Assembly: GCF_937973075.1 (NCBI RefSeq)
Contig: NZ_CALBWL010000067.1
Location: 1-64,000, forward strand
DNA: 64,000 nt
Source: an uncultured Campylobacter sp.
Lineage (GTDB): Bacteria > Campylobacterota > Campylobacteria > Campylobacterales > Campylobacteraceae
Direction of reading: 5' to 3'
Under the pieces are notes generated by a model. The model saw nothing but the letters and a program-made list of their open reading frames with translations, had not been told where the DNA came from and did no database searches. The position numbers and the translations under genes are program-made. Each line of letters begins with the position of its first letter. Position 1 is the stretch's first letter. Positions 16,661 through 25,395 of this stretch are shown piece by piece.

Positions 16661-16776
16661 GAAAATCCTTTTTTGAAATTTTAAGAATTTTACAAAATAT
16701 ACTCTTATCTATTAATAAATCCCGCTCTTTTGCGGATCCAAGGCGCACATCCTGCATCATAATTAAAATTTAATAT
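16661..16776 (-). promoter_or_regulatory. modD-modA intergenic region
   Basis: The 116 bases between modD and modA contain TATATT-like elements on the minus strand about 40 bases before modA, a possible internal promoter. I looked for a Moco riboswitch and a ModE site and cannot support either. Confidence 0.3.
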
Positions 16777-17628
16777 TTAGATAAGCTCTATCTTTCCGCC
16801 TAGATCGCACACGCCCTGATTCCAAACCGCCGAGCTTACGAGCACGTCCGCGCCGGTAGCTGCAAACTCTGCGCAGTTATTCTTATTTATACCGCCCGCG
16901 GCGCAAATTTTAATCTGCGGCGCCGTTTCATCTCGCTTCAAAACGCAGGCTCTAAGCTCGCCCGGGCTCATCTTATCGCACATTATCGCATCCGGCGCGT
17001 ATTTTAAGAGCTCGCTAAATTCGCGCTCGCTCGCCACTTCAATCATGATCTTTCGCTCGGGCGCGCGCTCTTTGAATTTAGCGATCTGCGCGCAAAACTC
17101 GCTAAAGCTCGCAAACGCGCGAATGTGATTTGAAAAAAACAGGACGCTGTCGTGCAGCCCCAGGCGGTGCATGCTCCCGCCGCCCGCGATCAGCGCATTT
17201 ACGCAAAGCTCCTTTGCAAAAGGAAAGCTCTTGCGCGTTGCGCCCAGCACGCAGCGCGGATTAACTTCTCGCATCAGCGCAACCATCTCGTGCGCGTAGG
17301 TTGAAATTTTGCAGGAGTACTCAAACACGATCTGAACGATCTTCCAAGCTTTATGGAGGCTCTCGAAGCTTCCCTGCGCGCTAAAAATTTCATCCCCCGC
17401 GCCAAATGCGCTTCCTTCGCGCGCTAGCCGCCCCGTCTCGCAACCAAAGCGCGCCGCCACTTCGCGCGCGATTCCTCCGCCGCTAAAGATCAGATCCTGC
17501 CTCGTTACGATCGAAAGTCGCGCGGGCGCGTTTAAATCCACGAAGTCCTGTAAAAGCTCGGTCGTAAGGTCCAAAAACGCGCCGTCGCTAGCGATAAGAT
17601 CGTCGATTTTACTCTGCGAAATAAACAT
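16777..17628 (-). CDS. modD: ModD, NadC-like phosphoribosyltransferase of molybdate operons
   Basis: This 283-residue protein is homologous to quinolinate phosphoribosyltransferase (NadC) but belongs to the ModD branch, which accompanies molybdate transport genes. Conserved features are the early DLTTELL segment, the RKSFPFAKEL region with the R-K pair of the phosphate site (replacing the TRKT of NadC), the IMIEVASEREF strand with glutamate E, AIMCDKMSP and the phosphate-binding AAGGINKNNC loop. The true substrate of ModD is not established. Its position directly upstream of modA-modB on the same strand supports the ModD name over NadC. It follows the nitroreductase gene by two bases, so both are in one operon. 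Confidence 0.82.
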   Translation of the reverse strand: MFISQSKIDDLIASDGAFLDLTTELLQDFVDLNAPARLSIVTRQDLIFSGGGIAREVAARFGCETGRLAREGSAFGAGDEIFSAQGSFESLHKAWKIVQIVFEYSCKISTYAHEMVALMREVNPRCVLGATRKSFPFAKELCVNALIAGGGSMHRLGLHDSVLFFSNHIRAFASFSEFCAQIAKFKERAPERKIMIEVASEREFSELLKYAPDAIMCDKMSPGELRACVLKRDETAPQIKICAAGGINKNNCAEFAATGADVLVSSAVWNQGVCDLGGKIELI

Positions 17629-17630
17629 AT

Positions 17631-18128
17631 CTAGCCTACGAAGTGAATTTTAGCGGGCTCAAAGCGTGAATGCGCCTTTGTGACGCGAGACGGAAAGCCC
17701 AAAGGCATAATGCAAAAGGCTTCCAAATGCCCAGGCAGATCCAAAATTTCTCTTACGCGCTCCATCGCGTAAATATCGGGCGCTACGCCCAGCCACGTGG
17801 TGCCAAGCCCCAAATGGTGCGCTGCCAGCCAGAGATTTTCTGCCGCACAAGCGCAGTCGTAGCGAGCGTAGGGCTGGAATTTTAAGCCGTTTTTGCGCGT
17901 GCAGACCACGATCGCAAGCGGCGCATCCTTCGTGCAGCCGCCGTAGGTGCCGACGCTGCTAAGTAGCGTAAGCGTAGTGCGGTCGCGTACTACGTAAAAC
18001 TCCCATGAGCGCTGGTTGCCCGCGCTAGGGGCTTGCATCGCGGCTTTTAGCACGAGCTCAATCTGATCGTCGCTCGGCATCTTCTCGGTAAAGCTCCGTA
18101 CGCTCGTGCGTGTAAAAATTTCATTCAT
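17631..18128 (-). CDS. Nitroreductase-family flavoprotein
   Basis: A 165-residue FMN-dependent oxidoreductase of the nitroreductase superfamily. The FMN-binding start RTSVRSFTEK, the PSAGNQRSWEFYVV block and the GLGTTWLG motif near residue 107 are all present; the length is that of the short, single-domain branch. Such enzymes use NAD(P)H to reduce quinones, flavins or nitro compounds. It is the first gene of a minus-strand operon with modD, which may be chance or may point to a redox step in molybdenum metabolism. The ribosome binding site AAAGGAGC precedes the ATG at 18128. Confidence 0.85.
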   Translation of the reverse strand: MNEIFTRTSVRSFTEKMPSDDQIELVLKAAMQAPSAGNQRSWEFYVVRDRTTLTLLSSVGTYGGCTKDAPLAIVVCTRKNGLKFQPYARYDCACAAENLWLAAHHLGLGTTWLGVAPDIYAMERVREILDLPGHLEAFCIMPLGFPSRVTKAHSRFEPAKIHFVG

Positions 18129-18809
18129 CGCTGCTCCTTTAAATTAAATTTCTAAATTCCGCTTTTTGCGAGCGGTAAAAAATGGAATTTAGAAGTAAGC
18201 TTGCCGCTGCGTTTGCTTGAGCCTTGCTTACGCTTTACGCTTATTTAGGCGCTGCGCGGCGGCTGATGCGCGCTAATTTGGTTTTACTTGCCTGGGTGCG
18301 CCTCTTTTTGCATCAAAAAGCGCGCGAAACTGCGATAAAATTTTACCGCGCTGCTATGAAAATTCGCCGTAAAGAACATCCGCTCAAACTTAGCTTACTT
18401 AAATTTCGCTCACGAGCAAGCTCGCGACCCGCCTATTTAAATTTTTAATCCTAGACCGCTATTTGGCGCCCGCTAAAACGGCGCACCGCATACTATAGAT
18501 ATGCACGCGTAGCTTGCGTGATCTTTAAATTTCATCTCGCGCGTAGCCTGCGCCGATCTTTGCAGACAAAATTTTATCCTTCGTGGCGAACGAAATTTCA
18601 CCTTTGCGCCGAGCAAATTTTATCTTCGTCGTCCGGTAAAATTTAACTTTCGCCGCTTTGAATTTTAACCGCACGCGCGCCGCAAAGCACCCGCCACGCC
18701 GTACCGCACGCAAAGCGCGCTCGGATCAAAAGCTCAAAATATTTAAAATTTAACCGCAAAATACGACCAGACGGAGCCACACGCCGAAACGCTATAAAAT
18801 TTTAACCGC
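18129..18809. other. 681-base gap with repeats and a long hairpin
   Basis: No gene is supported. The right half (18450-18800) is a run of AAATTT-type words. At the left, TTCTAAATTCC (18150-18160) pairs with GGAATTTAGAA (18184-18194), an 11-bp stem that also encloses CCGC/GCGG. It may form part of the leader of the nitroreductase operon. Confidence 0.5.
18150..18194. repeat. Inverted repeat, 11-bp arms
   Basis: Perfect arms TTCTAAATTCC and GGAATTTAGAA separated by 23 bases, 20 bases upstream of the nitroreductase start codon. Possible transcript structure or protein-binding site. Confidence 0.5.
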
Positions 18810-19478
18810 TTAAGTCTGCTTGCTTATCAGCCTGCGCACGACGTAGCTTGCGATGAAAAGCCCGAAGCTCGCGGTCACGCCCATGAAGCTGCCCATCGAT
18901 TTGACGCGCGGCGGCTCGCTCGAGCAGACGACGTCAAAATCACCCGCAAAGCCGCGCTTTCGCAGCTCATATCTGATCTTGCGCGCGAGCGGATCGCCTT
19001 GCGTCTGCCAGATTGAGCGGATTTCGATTTTAGAGGGATCGAGCCTCTTTGCGCCGCCCATCGAGCTTACAAAGCCCGCGCCTGCCTCGCTGCAGCGCAG
19101 CGCAAGAGCGATCTTGGCGCTCACGTCGTCGATCGCGTCGATTACGAAATCAAATTGCGCCAGATCAAATTTAGATAAAAATTCCTCATCGATCCTAGCG
19201 GCAATCGGCGTTACGCCTTTAAATTTGCGCGCAAAAACCTCGCATTTTAGCTCGCCTAGGCACTCGCTTCCAAGCTGGCGGTTTTGGTTGGTTATCTCGA
19301 AGCGATCGCAATCGATCACGCTTAAGCTTACCGCGCCGCTGCGGTACAGCGCCTCTATCGCCGCTCCACCCACGCCGCCACAGCCGCAGATTAAAATTTT
19401 AGCGCTTTGCAATCGCGCGAAATCCTCGCCGAAAAGTAGGCGCGAGCGCGAAAAGCGGTCTACTACGACCTCACTCAT
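18810..19478 (-). CDS. tcdA: tRNA threonylcarbamoyladenosine dehydratase
   Basis: TcdA (CsdL) is an E1-like enzyme that uses ATP to cyclise t6A at position 37 of certain tRNAs to ct6A. The 222-residue product has the nucleotide-binding loop GCGGVGGAAIEAL (about 32-44), the DCDRFEITNQNRQ segment with the ATP-contacting N-R residues, and the DFVIDAIDDVSAK strand. The late SSMGGAKRLDP block distinguishes TcdA from MoeB/ThiF. The gene is coupled to surE upstream: its ATG lies eight bases inside the surE end. Length is slightly short of the E. coli protein, as usual in this group. Confidence 0.88.
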   Translation of the reverse strand: MSEVVVDRFSRSRLLFGEDFARLQSAKILICGCGGVGGAAIEALYRSGAVSLSVIDCDRFEITNQNRQLGSECLGELKCEVFARKFKGVTPIAARIDEEFLSKFDLAQFDFVIDAIDDVSAKIALALRCSEAGAGFVSSMGGAKRLDPSKIEIRSIWQTQGDPLARKIRYELRKRGFAGDFDVVCSSEPPRVKSMGSFMGVTASFGLFIASYVVRRLISKQT

Positions 19479-20250
19479 CGTTTTTCATCCACCTTTCTAG
19501 CGCGCTAATCTGCTCGTGCGCGGTTAAATTTAGCTTGATCGGACTTAGCGTCGCCCGCCCCTCAAAAAGCACCGAAATGTCGCTGTTTTCGTTTTTGCTC
19601 GCATCAAAGCTGAGCGTAGATTTGCCGAGCCAATAATACTCCATTCCGCGCGGATTGCGGTTTAGTTGCGCGTCCGTGTCGTAGAGCTTCTCGCCGCATG
19701 GCGCTACTACTAGCCCCTTGAAATCTTGCTTTGAGACGGCAGGAACGTTTAAATTTAAAAACTGCTTCGGCGGCAGCGGAAAGCCGTTTTTGAAAATTTT
19801 CCCCACCAGATCAACCGCAAGCTCGCACGCTAGATCAAATCCGTACCGCTGCAGCGAATCCGCGACGTAAAACTGGCTCACCGCAAGCGCGGGAATACCT
19901 TGCAAAACCCCCTCCATCGCTCCTCCGCAGGTGCCCGAATAGGTCACGTCCTCCGCGACATTGGCGCCGTGATTTATGCCGCTTATCACAAGATCGGGCT
20001 TGCGGTTATACAGCGCGCGGAGTGCCAAATACACGCAGTCTGCGGGCGTAGCGTCGTCGAGTTTGAAAAATCCGTCGTCGAGTTTTACAAATCTAAGCGG
20101 ACGCGTGAGCGTGAGCGAGTGCGAGCATGCCGATTTCTCCGAGCTTGGCGCTACGATGGTTACGTTTGCGACCGATCTTAGCGCACTTGCGAGCTCCAAA
20201 AGCCCGCGCGCTTCGAATCCATCGTCATTGGTGATTAAAATTTCTTTCAT
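19471..20250 (-). CDS. surE: 5'/3'-nucleotidase SurE
   Basis: SurE is a metal-dependent nucleoside monophosphate phosphatase that also attacks short polyphosphate. The 259-residue product holds the signature ITNDDGFEARG at the N-terminus (D8, D9), the serine loop APSSEKSACSHSLT and the metal ligand in ISGINHGANV. TYSGTCGGAMEG is also conserved. It is the first gene of a two-gene operon with tcdA, which it overlaps by eight bases. The ATG has a GAGA-type weak ribosome binding site. All catalytic residues are present. Confidence 0.95.
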   Translation of the reverse strand: MKEILITNDDGFEARGLLELASALRSVANVTIVAPSSEKSACSHSLTLTRPLRFVKLDDGFFKLDDATPADCVYLALRALYNRKPDLVISGINHGANVAEDVTYSGTCGGAMEGVLQGIPALAVSQFYVADSLQRYGFDLACELAVDLVGKIFKNGFPLPPKQFLNLNVPAVSKQDFKGLVVAPCGEKLYDTDAQLNRNPRGMEYYWLGKSTLSFDASKNENSDISVLFEGRATLSPIKLNLTAHEQISALERWMKNDE

Positions 20251-20657
20251 ATTCTCTCTTTAGCTAAAATTTCACGACAGGCCTATCAGAGCGGAATCCC
20301 GTCTGCAAAAATTCTAGCGCTCAATTCTTTACTATGCAAAAATTGCTACTTAGTTTGCGCGGCATAAAATTCCGTCGCGCCAAATTTTTTCGCAAAAATT
20401 CCATCACAAACTTAGATCACAAAATTCATAGAAAAATTCCGCCTTTTTGCTACGAAATTTTATCTTTTTTCGCTACAAATTTTATAGCCTGCCATGTAAT
20501 TTCATCGCCTAAATTTCGCTTTCGAAATTCCTTAAATTTGTGGTCGTGCCCTGCAACTCGCCACAAATTCCGCCTTTTAAATTATCGCAGATTTTGCGCC
20601 ATAAAATTTCGCTTTCGCGCTGATGTAAATCCGCGGTATAAAATTATGCGAGATTAT
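20251..20657. other. 407-base gap of AAATTC/AAATTT repeats
   Basis: No gene is seen. It contains a series of AAAATTCC, AAATTTT and AAATTTCG words about 20-30 bases apart, similar to the unit spacing of the 24-bp repeats in the propeller gene at 53 kb. Confidence 0.5.
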
Positions 20658-21158
20658 CTATAACCCCGCTTTGCGGCATATCTCCTCGCTCACCTGCGAA
20701 TCAAGTAGGTGCGAGCTCGGATAATCGTAGAAAAACCGGTGCACTTCGCGCACTCCGCTTCGCAATAAAGCTCGCGTACTAGGTGCATTGCAGTCATTTT
20801 CGGTAATATCCTTAGTTAGCAATTTGAGATATTTTTGCCGATCGGAGCTTTTCAGGCTCGCCCAGCCAGGGCTTAGCGAGTAGGCATAGATCAGATCGCT
20901 TCCTTGTGCGCTAATTTCTTCGAGAAATACAAACTGCGCGACCTTAACGTGGGGCTTGGCGCCGCCTACGTCTGCTGCGATCTCGCTAGCTGCGGCTTTA
21001 GCGACGAGTGCGGGCGAGCCTAGCTTACTAAGCGCCTCAAAGCGTGCAGTTACTGCGGGATCCTCGGTGACTTGACGCTTTTGGTATTTAGCCGCGCCGC
21101 AACCGCCTAGCAACATCACGAACGCGCCGCATAGCGCTAAAATTTTAAAATTTCTCAT
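20658..21158 (-). CDS. Hypothetical lipoprotein
   Basis: A 166-residue protein with a signal peptide and a lipobox LGGC (Cys20), so it should be membrane-anchored at the cell envelope. The mature part is soluble and alpha-helical in character, with two widely spaced cysteines near the C-terminus (NDCNAP and EICRKAGL) that could form a disulfide. I do not recognise a family. The gene stands alone and divergently from lpxB, from which it is separated by 68 bases with the two promoters between. The ribosome binding site AAGGAT precedes the ATG. Confidence 0.7.
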   Translation of the reverse strand: MRNFKILALCGAFVMLLGGCGAAKYQKRQVTEDPAVTARFEALSKLGSPALVAKAAASEIAADVGGAKPHVKVAQFVFLEEISAQGSDLIYAYSLSPGWASLKSSDRQKYLKLLTKDITENDCNAPSTRALLRSGVREVHRFFYDYPSSHLLDSQVSEEICRKAGL

Positions 21159-21196
21159 CTTAAATCCTTTGTCGGCTTAATTTTAGCACATTTTGC

Positions 21197-21202
21197 TATA
21201 AT
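21197..21202 (+). promoter_or_regulatory. -10 box of the lpxB promoter
   Basis: Extended -10 TTTTGCTATAAT with TATAAT at 21197-21202, 24 bases before the TTG start codon; ribosome binding site AAAAGG at 21215-21220. Confidence 0.65.
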
Positions 21203-21226
21203 TAACAAAAATTTAAAAGGCTAAAT

Positions 21227-22414
21227 TTGAAATATTTAATCTCTTGCCTAGAGCCCTCTGCGAACCTCCATTTTAAAGGGGTTTTTGAGCATCTTAAAAA
21301 GCTCGATCCCGCTTACGAGATTTGCGGAATTTTCGACGAAAAGCTTGGCTCGCCGATATACAAAAGCAGCGAGTTTTCGGCGATGGGCTTTATAGAAATT
21401 CTGCCGCTGATTTTAAAAGCAAAGCGCGCGATAGCACAGATGACGCGACTTGCGGCGGAGTGCGATCGCGTGCTTTTGATTGACTCGCCCGCGTTTAATC
21501 TACCGCTAGCTCGCGCGATCAAAGAAAGCGGCGCGCGCGCGGAAATTTCATATTATATCCTGCCGCAGGTTTGGGCATGGAAGCAGCACAGAGCGGAGAA
21601 GCTGAAGGCGTTTTGCGACAATCTACTCTCCATCTGGCCTTTTGAGGCAAAATTTTTCGGCGCGGATTGCAAGGGAGATAAAGGCGCCGTGCCGCAAGAA
21701 GCGGAAAGCAAAGACGCCTCGCTACAAGAAGCAAAAGATAAAAATGTTGCGCCGAAAGAGTATGCCGCGCGTCCGAGCGAGCAAAGCGCTAAAACCGCAA
21801 AGTACTCTTTCGTGGGGCATCCGCTGCTTGATGAGATAAAATTCCAAAAAACAAGCTACGAAAAACAGGGCAAGATCGCTTTTATGCCCGGCTCGCGCAG
21901 AGCTGAAATTTCAAGACTGATGCCGATTTTTAGAGCCCTTGCGCCTAAATTTGAAAATAGCGAGCGAATCTTGATAGTCCCGCCGCATCTGATGGATCAA
22001 AGAGATGAAATTTACGGGCCTCTGGACGGCTTTAGCATTGCAAACGATACTCCCGCCACGCTTAAGGATTGCGATTTTGCCTTCATCTGCTCGGGCACGG
22101 CGACGCTTGAGGCGGCGCTCATCGGCACTCCGTTCGTGCTGTGCTACAAAGCGCGCGCGTTTGACGTTTGGCTCGCACGAAAGCTCATAAAGCTAAAGCA
22201 CGTGGGGCTTGCGAATATTATTTTTGATTTTTTGGGCGAGGAGCCGCTGCACGAGGAGCTTTTGCAAGGCGAAGTAAGCGCGCAAAACCTACTTGCCGCA
22301 TACGAGCGCTGCGACGCCGCTAAATTTAAACTTGCGAGCGAAAAGCTGCGAGATTATCTGAAATTCGGTTCCAGCGAAAACGTGGCAAAAATTTTAACGC
22401 AGCCTGCGAGCTAA
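21227..22414 (+). CDS. lpxB: Lipid-A-disaccharide synthase with an in-frame insert
   Basis: LpxB condenses UDP-2,3-diacylglucosamine with lipid X to make the lipid A disaccharide at the inner membrane. The N-terminal domain begins SCLEPSANLHF (usual SAGEPSG) and has IDSPAFNL and ILPQVWAWK; the C-terminal domain has FVGHPL, MPGSRRAEI, and the sugar-nucleotide site SGTATLEAALIGTPFVLCYK. Between residues about 146 and 190 is an extra Lys/Glu/Ala-rich stretch with a repeated QEAxxKDAS-like unit, absent from normal LpxB, at a loop before the FVGHP strand. Translation starts at TTG 21227 (ribosome binding site AAAAGG). The insert keeps the frame; total length is 395 rather than about 350 residues. 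Confidence 0.92.
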   Translation: MKYLISCLEPSANLHFKGVFEHLKKLDPAYEICGIFDEKLGSPIYKSSEFSAMGFIEILPLILKAKRAIAQMTRLAAECDRVLLIDSPAFNLPLARAIKESGARAEISYYILPQVWAWKQHRAEKLKAFCDNLLSIWPFEAKFFGADCKGDKGAVPQEAESKDASLQEAKDKNVAPKEYAARPSEQSAKTAKYSFVGHPLLDEIKFQKTSYEKQGKIAFMPGSRRAEISRLMPIFRALAPKFENSERILIVPPHLMDQRDEIYGPLDGFSIANDTPATLKDCDFAFICSGTATLEAALIGTPFVLCYKARAFDVWLARKLIKLKHVGLANIIFDFLGEEPLHEELLQGEVSAQNLLAAYERCDAAKFKLASEKLRDYLKFGSSENVAKILTQPAS

Positions 22415-22434
22415 AATTTTAAGGCTAAAGCTTA

Positions 22435-22440
22435 TATAAT
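22435..22440 (+). promoter_or_regulatory. -10 box of the greA promoter
   Basis: TATAAT at 22435-22440, 22 bases before the greA ATG, with ribosome binding site AAAGGA at 22452-22457. Confidence 0.6.
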
Positions 22441-22462
22441 TTGATAAAAAGAAAGGAAGATT

Positions 22463-22954
22463 ATGACGACAGAACCAATGACGCTTTACGGATATGAAAA
22501 GATCACCTCCGAGCTCAAAGAGCTTCAGAGCGTGAAGCTGCCTCACATCGTGCAGCAGATCGACATCGCACGCGGACACGGCGATCTGAAAGAAAACGCC
22601 GAGTACCACGCGGCGCGCGAAGAGCAAGCGTTTTTGCTCTCGCGTATCGCCGAGCTTAGCGACATCGTCTCTCGCTCAAAGATCATCGACCCCTCGACCT
22701 ACGAGCACGACCGCGTAAAATTCGGCTCCACCGTTACCTTTATGGACGTAGAGACCGAGCGGGAGGAGGTTTACACGATCGTGGGGCTTAGCGAGGCGGA
22801 TATCTCGCGCAAACTCATCAACATCAATACGCCGCTTGCGCGCCAGCTTTTAGGTAAAGCCGAGGGCGACGAGGTGGTGCTTCAGCTGCCATCAGGCACT
22901 CGCGATGTGGAAATTTTAAGCGTCGAATACAAGCCGATAAAATTTGAGAATTAG
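22463..22954 (+). CDS. greA: Transcript cleavage factor GreA
   Basis: GreA enters the secondary channel of RNA polymerase and stimulates cleavage of backtracked transcripts. The 163-residue product has the N-terminal coiled coil with the acidic tip GDLKENAEYHAAREEQ (D and E at the catalytic turn) and the C-terminal FKBP-like domain with VKFGSTVTF and ARQLLGKAEGDEVVLQLP. It has its own promoter and good ribosome binding site. argC follows one base after its stop codon, so the two are co-transcribed. Confidence 0.96.
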   Translation: MTTEPMTLYGYEKITSELKELQSVKLPHIVQQIDIARGHGDLKENAEYHAAREEQAFLLSRIAELSDIVSRSKIIDPSTYEHDRVKFGSTVTFMDVETEREEVYTIVGLSEADISRKLININTPLARQLLGKAEGDEVVLQLPSGTRDVEILSVEYKPIKFEN

Positions 22955-22955
22955 C

Positions 22956-23963
22956 GTGAAAAAAGTAGGCATCATCGGCGTTAGCGGCTATACGGGGCTT
23001 GAGCTGATTAAGGCTCTACTTTCCCACCCGGGCTTTGAAATTTCATATTTGGGCGCTTCGACAGATGGAGAGATAAGCGAAATTTTCCCGCAGCTTCGCG
23101 GCGTGTTTGAGATGCGCGTAGAAGTCGCGGATGCTCGCGTTGCGGCGCAAAGATGCGATCTTATTTTCTTGGCGCTGCCGCATGAAAAAGCGATGGAATT
23201 TGCCCGCGAAATTTTAAAATTTAAAAGCGTCAAGGTAGTCGATCTATCGGCTGATTACCGCCTAAGTCGCGAGCTTTACGAGAAAAATTACACCGCGCAT
23301 TTAGACCCTCGTAATTTAGCCCACGCCGTTTACGGACTGCCCGAGCTAAATCGCGAGAAGATCCGCGCGGCGCGGCTTACGGCAAATCCGGGCTGCTACC
23401 CTACCTGCTCTATTTTGGCGCTTGCGCCGTTCGTACGGCTACTAGATCCCGGTATCGGCGTATTTATCGACGCAAAAAGCGGAGTAAGCGGCGCAGGCAA
23501 GGCTCTTAAAACGAGCAGCCATTTCGTAAGCGTGAACGAAAACGCAAATGCCTACTCGCCGATCTCGCATCGCCACGCAGACGAGATCAAAGAGCAGCTA
23601 CAAATTTTAAAAGGCGGTGCGTTTAACACGCTTTTCGTGCCGAATTTGCTGCCGATTACGCGTGGAATGCTAGTTAGCGCGTTTGGCGTGCTGCAAAAGA
23701 GCGTGGACGCAGAGGCGGTGCTGCGGGAGTTTTACGCAAACGAGCCTTTCGTGCGCGTCCGTAGCGAGCCCGTGAGTATAAAAAACGTCGCAGGGACGCA
23801 CTTTTGCGATATTTTTGTAAAAACTGCGGGCGATAAAATTTGGATCAACTCGGCGATCGATAATCTTTTGCGCGGAGCTTCGTCACAGGCGATCGCAAAC
23901 GCAAATTTAATGTGCGGATTTGCCGAAGATACGGCGCTGCCGCGCATCGCGCACGGAATTTAA
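22956..23963 (+). CDS. argC: N-acetyl-gamma-glutamyl-phosphate reductase
   Basis: ArgC reduces N-acetylglutamyl phosphate to the semialdehyde in arginine synthesis, using NADPH. The GTG at 22956 gives a protein starting KKVGIIGVSGYTGLEL, a complete Rossmann loop; a TTG at 22944 inside greA would add four residues and is less likely. The catalytic cysteine is in ANPGCYPTC, and the SGVSGAGKAL and VPNLLPITRGML blocks are conserved. Length is 335 residues, normal for the family. It lies directly behind greA and 42 bases before an LpxH-like gene; no other arginine genes are nearby. Confidence 0.94.
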   Translation: MKKVGIIGVSGYTGLELIKALLSHPGFEISYLGASTDGEISEIFPQLRGVFEMRVEVADARVAAQRCDLIFLALPHEKAMEFAREILKFKSVKVVDLSADYRLSRELYEKNYTAHLDPRNLAHAVYGLPELNREKIRAARLTANPGCYPTCSILALAPFVRLLDPGIGVFIDAKSGVSGAGKALKTSSHFVSVNENANAYSPISHRHADEIKEQLQILKGGAFNTLFVPNLLPITRGMLVSAFGVLQKSVDAEAVLREFYANEPFVRVRSEPVSIKNVAGTHFCDIFVKTAGDKIWINSAIDNLLRGASSQAIANANLMCGFAEDTALPRIAHGI

Positions 23964-24005
23964 GCGATGAGCTTTTTGTAAAAACTATCACGCGCCGGAG
24001 CCTAA

Positions 24006-24740
24006 ATGCGAAATGATCAAATTCAGACGATAAAACCGGGTGCGATTTTTATCGGCGATGCGCACGCGGGTGCGAGCAGACCGCAATTTTTGAAATTCTT
24101 GCGCGCGCTGTGTTCCACGCAAAGCCTGCCGCCTCAAATTTTTATGATGGGAGATATGTTTGATTTTTTGGCAAACACGACCTACGTGCAGCGCTTCTAC
24201 GAAGAGGAGATCGCGCTAATAAACGAGTTGTCGCGAAAATGCGAAATTTTTTACTTCGAGGGCAACCACGATTTTAATCTGCGCGAAATTTTCCCCCGCG
24301 CAAAAGTTTATCCAAACGCCGCGCAGCCCGTTAAATTTATGAGCGAGAGCGGCGAAGCGGTGCAGATCGCGCACGGCGATCTGTTTTTGCCGCGCCTGAC
24401 GCAGTTTGCGCTGCTTTCGCTACGAAATAGAGCTTTTCTGAAATTTATGGATCTGCTCGATCGCGCTTTGAAATTTAAAATTTCAAAGATGATCTTAAAA
24501 TCGCAAGAGGGGAAAAATCTATACAAAAAAATGCCAAATTTTAAGGATATAATCGCGCCGAAGATCGATTTTTACGCGGCAAATTTAATCATCGAGGGGC
24601 ACTATCATCAAGATGAAATTTTATATTTTGGCAAAAAAAAATATATAAATTTATGCTCGTTCGGGGTTAGGAGTAAAATTTACGAGGTCGCAAAAAGCGA
24701 AAAATTTATGCTAATTCCAAAAAACTTAAACTTAAATTAG
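24006..24740 (+). CDS. LpxH-like UDP-2,3-diacylglucosamine hydrolase / metallophosphoesterase
   Basis: A 244-residue calcineurin-type phosphoesterase with motifs IGDAHAG, MGDMFDF, FEGNHDFN, IAHGDL and EGHYHQDE. The order and the FEGNHD...HGD spacing are those of LpxH and related enzymes, which split UDP-2,3-diacylglucosamine to lipid X, the step before LpxB. The first motif is GDAH rather than GDLH. Positively charged helices in the middle (RALKFKISKMILK) fit membrane association. Its closeness to lpxB (three genes away) supports a lipid A role but does not prove it. The LpxH name is therefore likely but not certain. Confidence 0.75.
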   Translation: MRNDQIQTIKPGAIFIGDAHAGASRPQFLKFLRALCSTQSLPPQIFMMGDMFDFLANTTYVQRFYEEEIALINELSRKCEIFYFEGNHDFNLREIFPRAKVYPNAAQPVKFMSESGEAVQIAHGDLFLPRLTQFALLSLRNRAFLKFMDLLDRALKFKISKMILKSQEGKNLYKKMPNFKDIIAPKIDFYAANLIIEGHYHQDEILYFGKKKYINLCSFGVRSKIYEVAKSEKFMLIPKNLNLN

Positions 24741-24741
24741 C

Positions 24742-24747
24742 TATAAT
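24742..24747 (+). promoter_or_regulatory. -10 box of the serB promoter
   Basis: GCTATAAT with TATAAT at 24742-24747, 24 bases before the serB ATG. Confidence 0.5.
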
Positions 24748-24771
24748 TCCTAAATTTTTGCGAGGATATTT

Positions 24772-25395
24772 ATGATAAAGCTTTGTGTTTTCGACTTTGA
24801 TTCTACGCTGATGGACGGCGAAACGATAGGTTTTTTCGCCGCTAAAATGGGCGCGCAGGGACAAGTTAGCGAAATTACGAAGCGTGCGATGGCGGGAGAG
24901 CTTGATTTTTTTGAGAGCCTTAGCGAGCGAGTGGCGCTGATAAAGGGGATGAAGCTTAGCGATGCTAAAGCTATCGCGGAAAGCCTGCCTTTCGTTTGCG
25001 GCGCTAGCGAGATCATCGCGTATCTGAAAAATAAAGGCATAAAAGTGATCGTCTTTAGCGGCGGATTTCATCTAGCCACGGACGCCGCGCAGAAAAAACT
25101 AGGCTTTGACGCGAGCTTTGCAAATTATCTGCATGAAAAAAACGGAATTTTAACCGGGCTTTTCGGCGGCGAGATGATGTTTGGCTACTCAAAAGGCGCG
25201 CTACTTGCGCAGCTTAAATCGCTGATGGGCCTAAGCGCAAGCGAAGTAATGTGCGTGGGAGACGGCGCGAACGACGTTTCGATGTTTCGTGAGGCGGGAC
25301 TTAAAATCGCCTTTTGCGCGAATGAAATTTTAAAAAGCGAGGCGAGCGTCTGCATTGAAAAAAAGGATTTGAAGGAGATTATGAAATATGTATGA
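24772..25395 (+). CDS. serB: Phosphoserine phosphatase
   Basis: SerB removes phosphate from phosphoserine in the last step of serine synthesis. The 207-residue HAD-superfamily enzyme has the nucleophile motif DFDSTLMDGE (D8 and D10), motif II VFSGGF with the serine, a lysine in the GYSKGALL segment and motif III CVGDGANDVSMF. Its length is that of the single-domain form without an ACT domain. It overlaps the tal gene by eight bases. The partner enzyme SerC is encoded further along this window (41762). Confidence 0.93.
   Translation: MIKLCVFDFDSTLMDGETIGFFAAKMGAQGQVSEITKRAMAGELDFFESLSERVALIKGMKLSDAKAIAESLPFVCGASEIIAYLKNKGIKVIVFSGGFHLATDAAQKKLGFDASFANYLHEKNGILTGLFGGEMMFGYSKGALLAQLKSLMGLSASEVMCVGDGANDVSMFREAGLKIAFCANEILKSEASVCIEKKDLKEIMKYV

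Noticed and set aside
16661..16776. Molybdenum-cofactor riboswitch or ModE operator before modA
   Set aside because: No conserved core or inverted operator sequence could be made out in the 116 bases.
18224..18713. Two short ORFs (plus and minus) in the 18-kb gap
   Set aside because: Repeat-derived composition, no ribosome binding site, no recognisable family.
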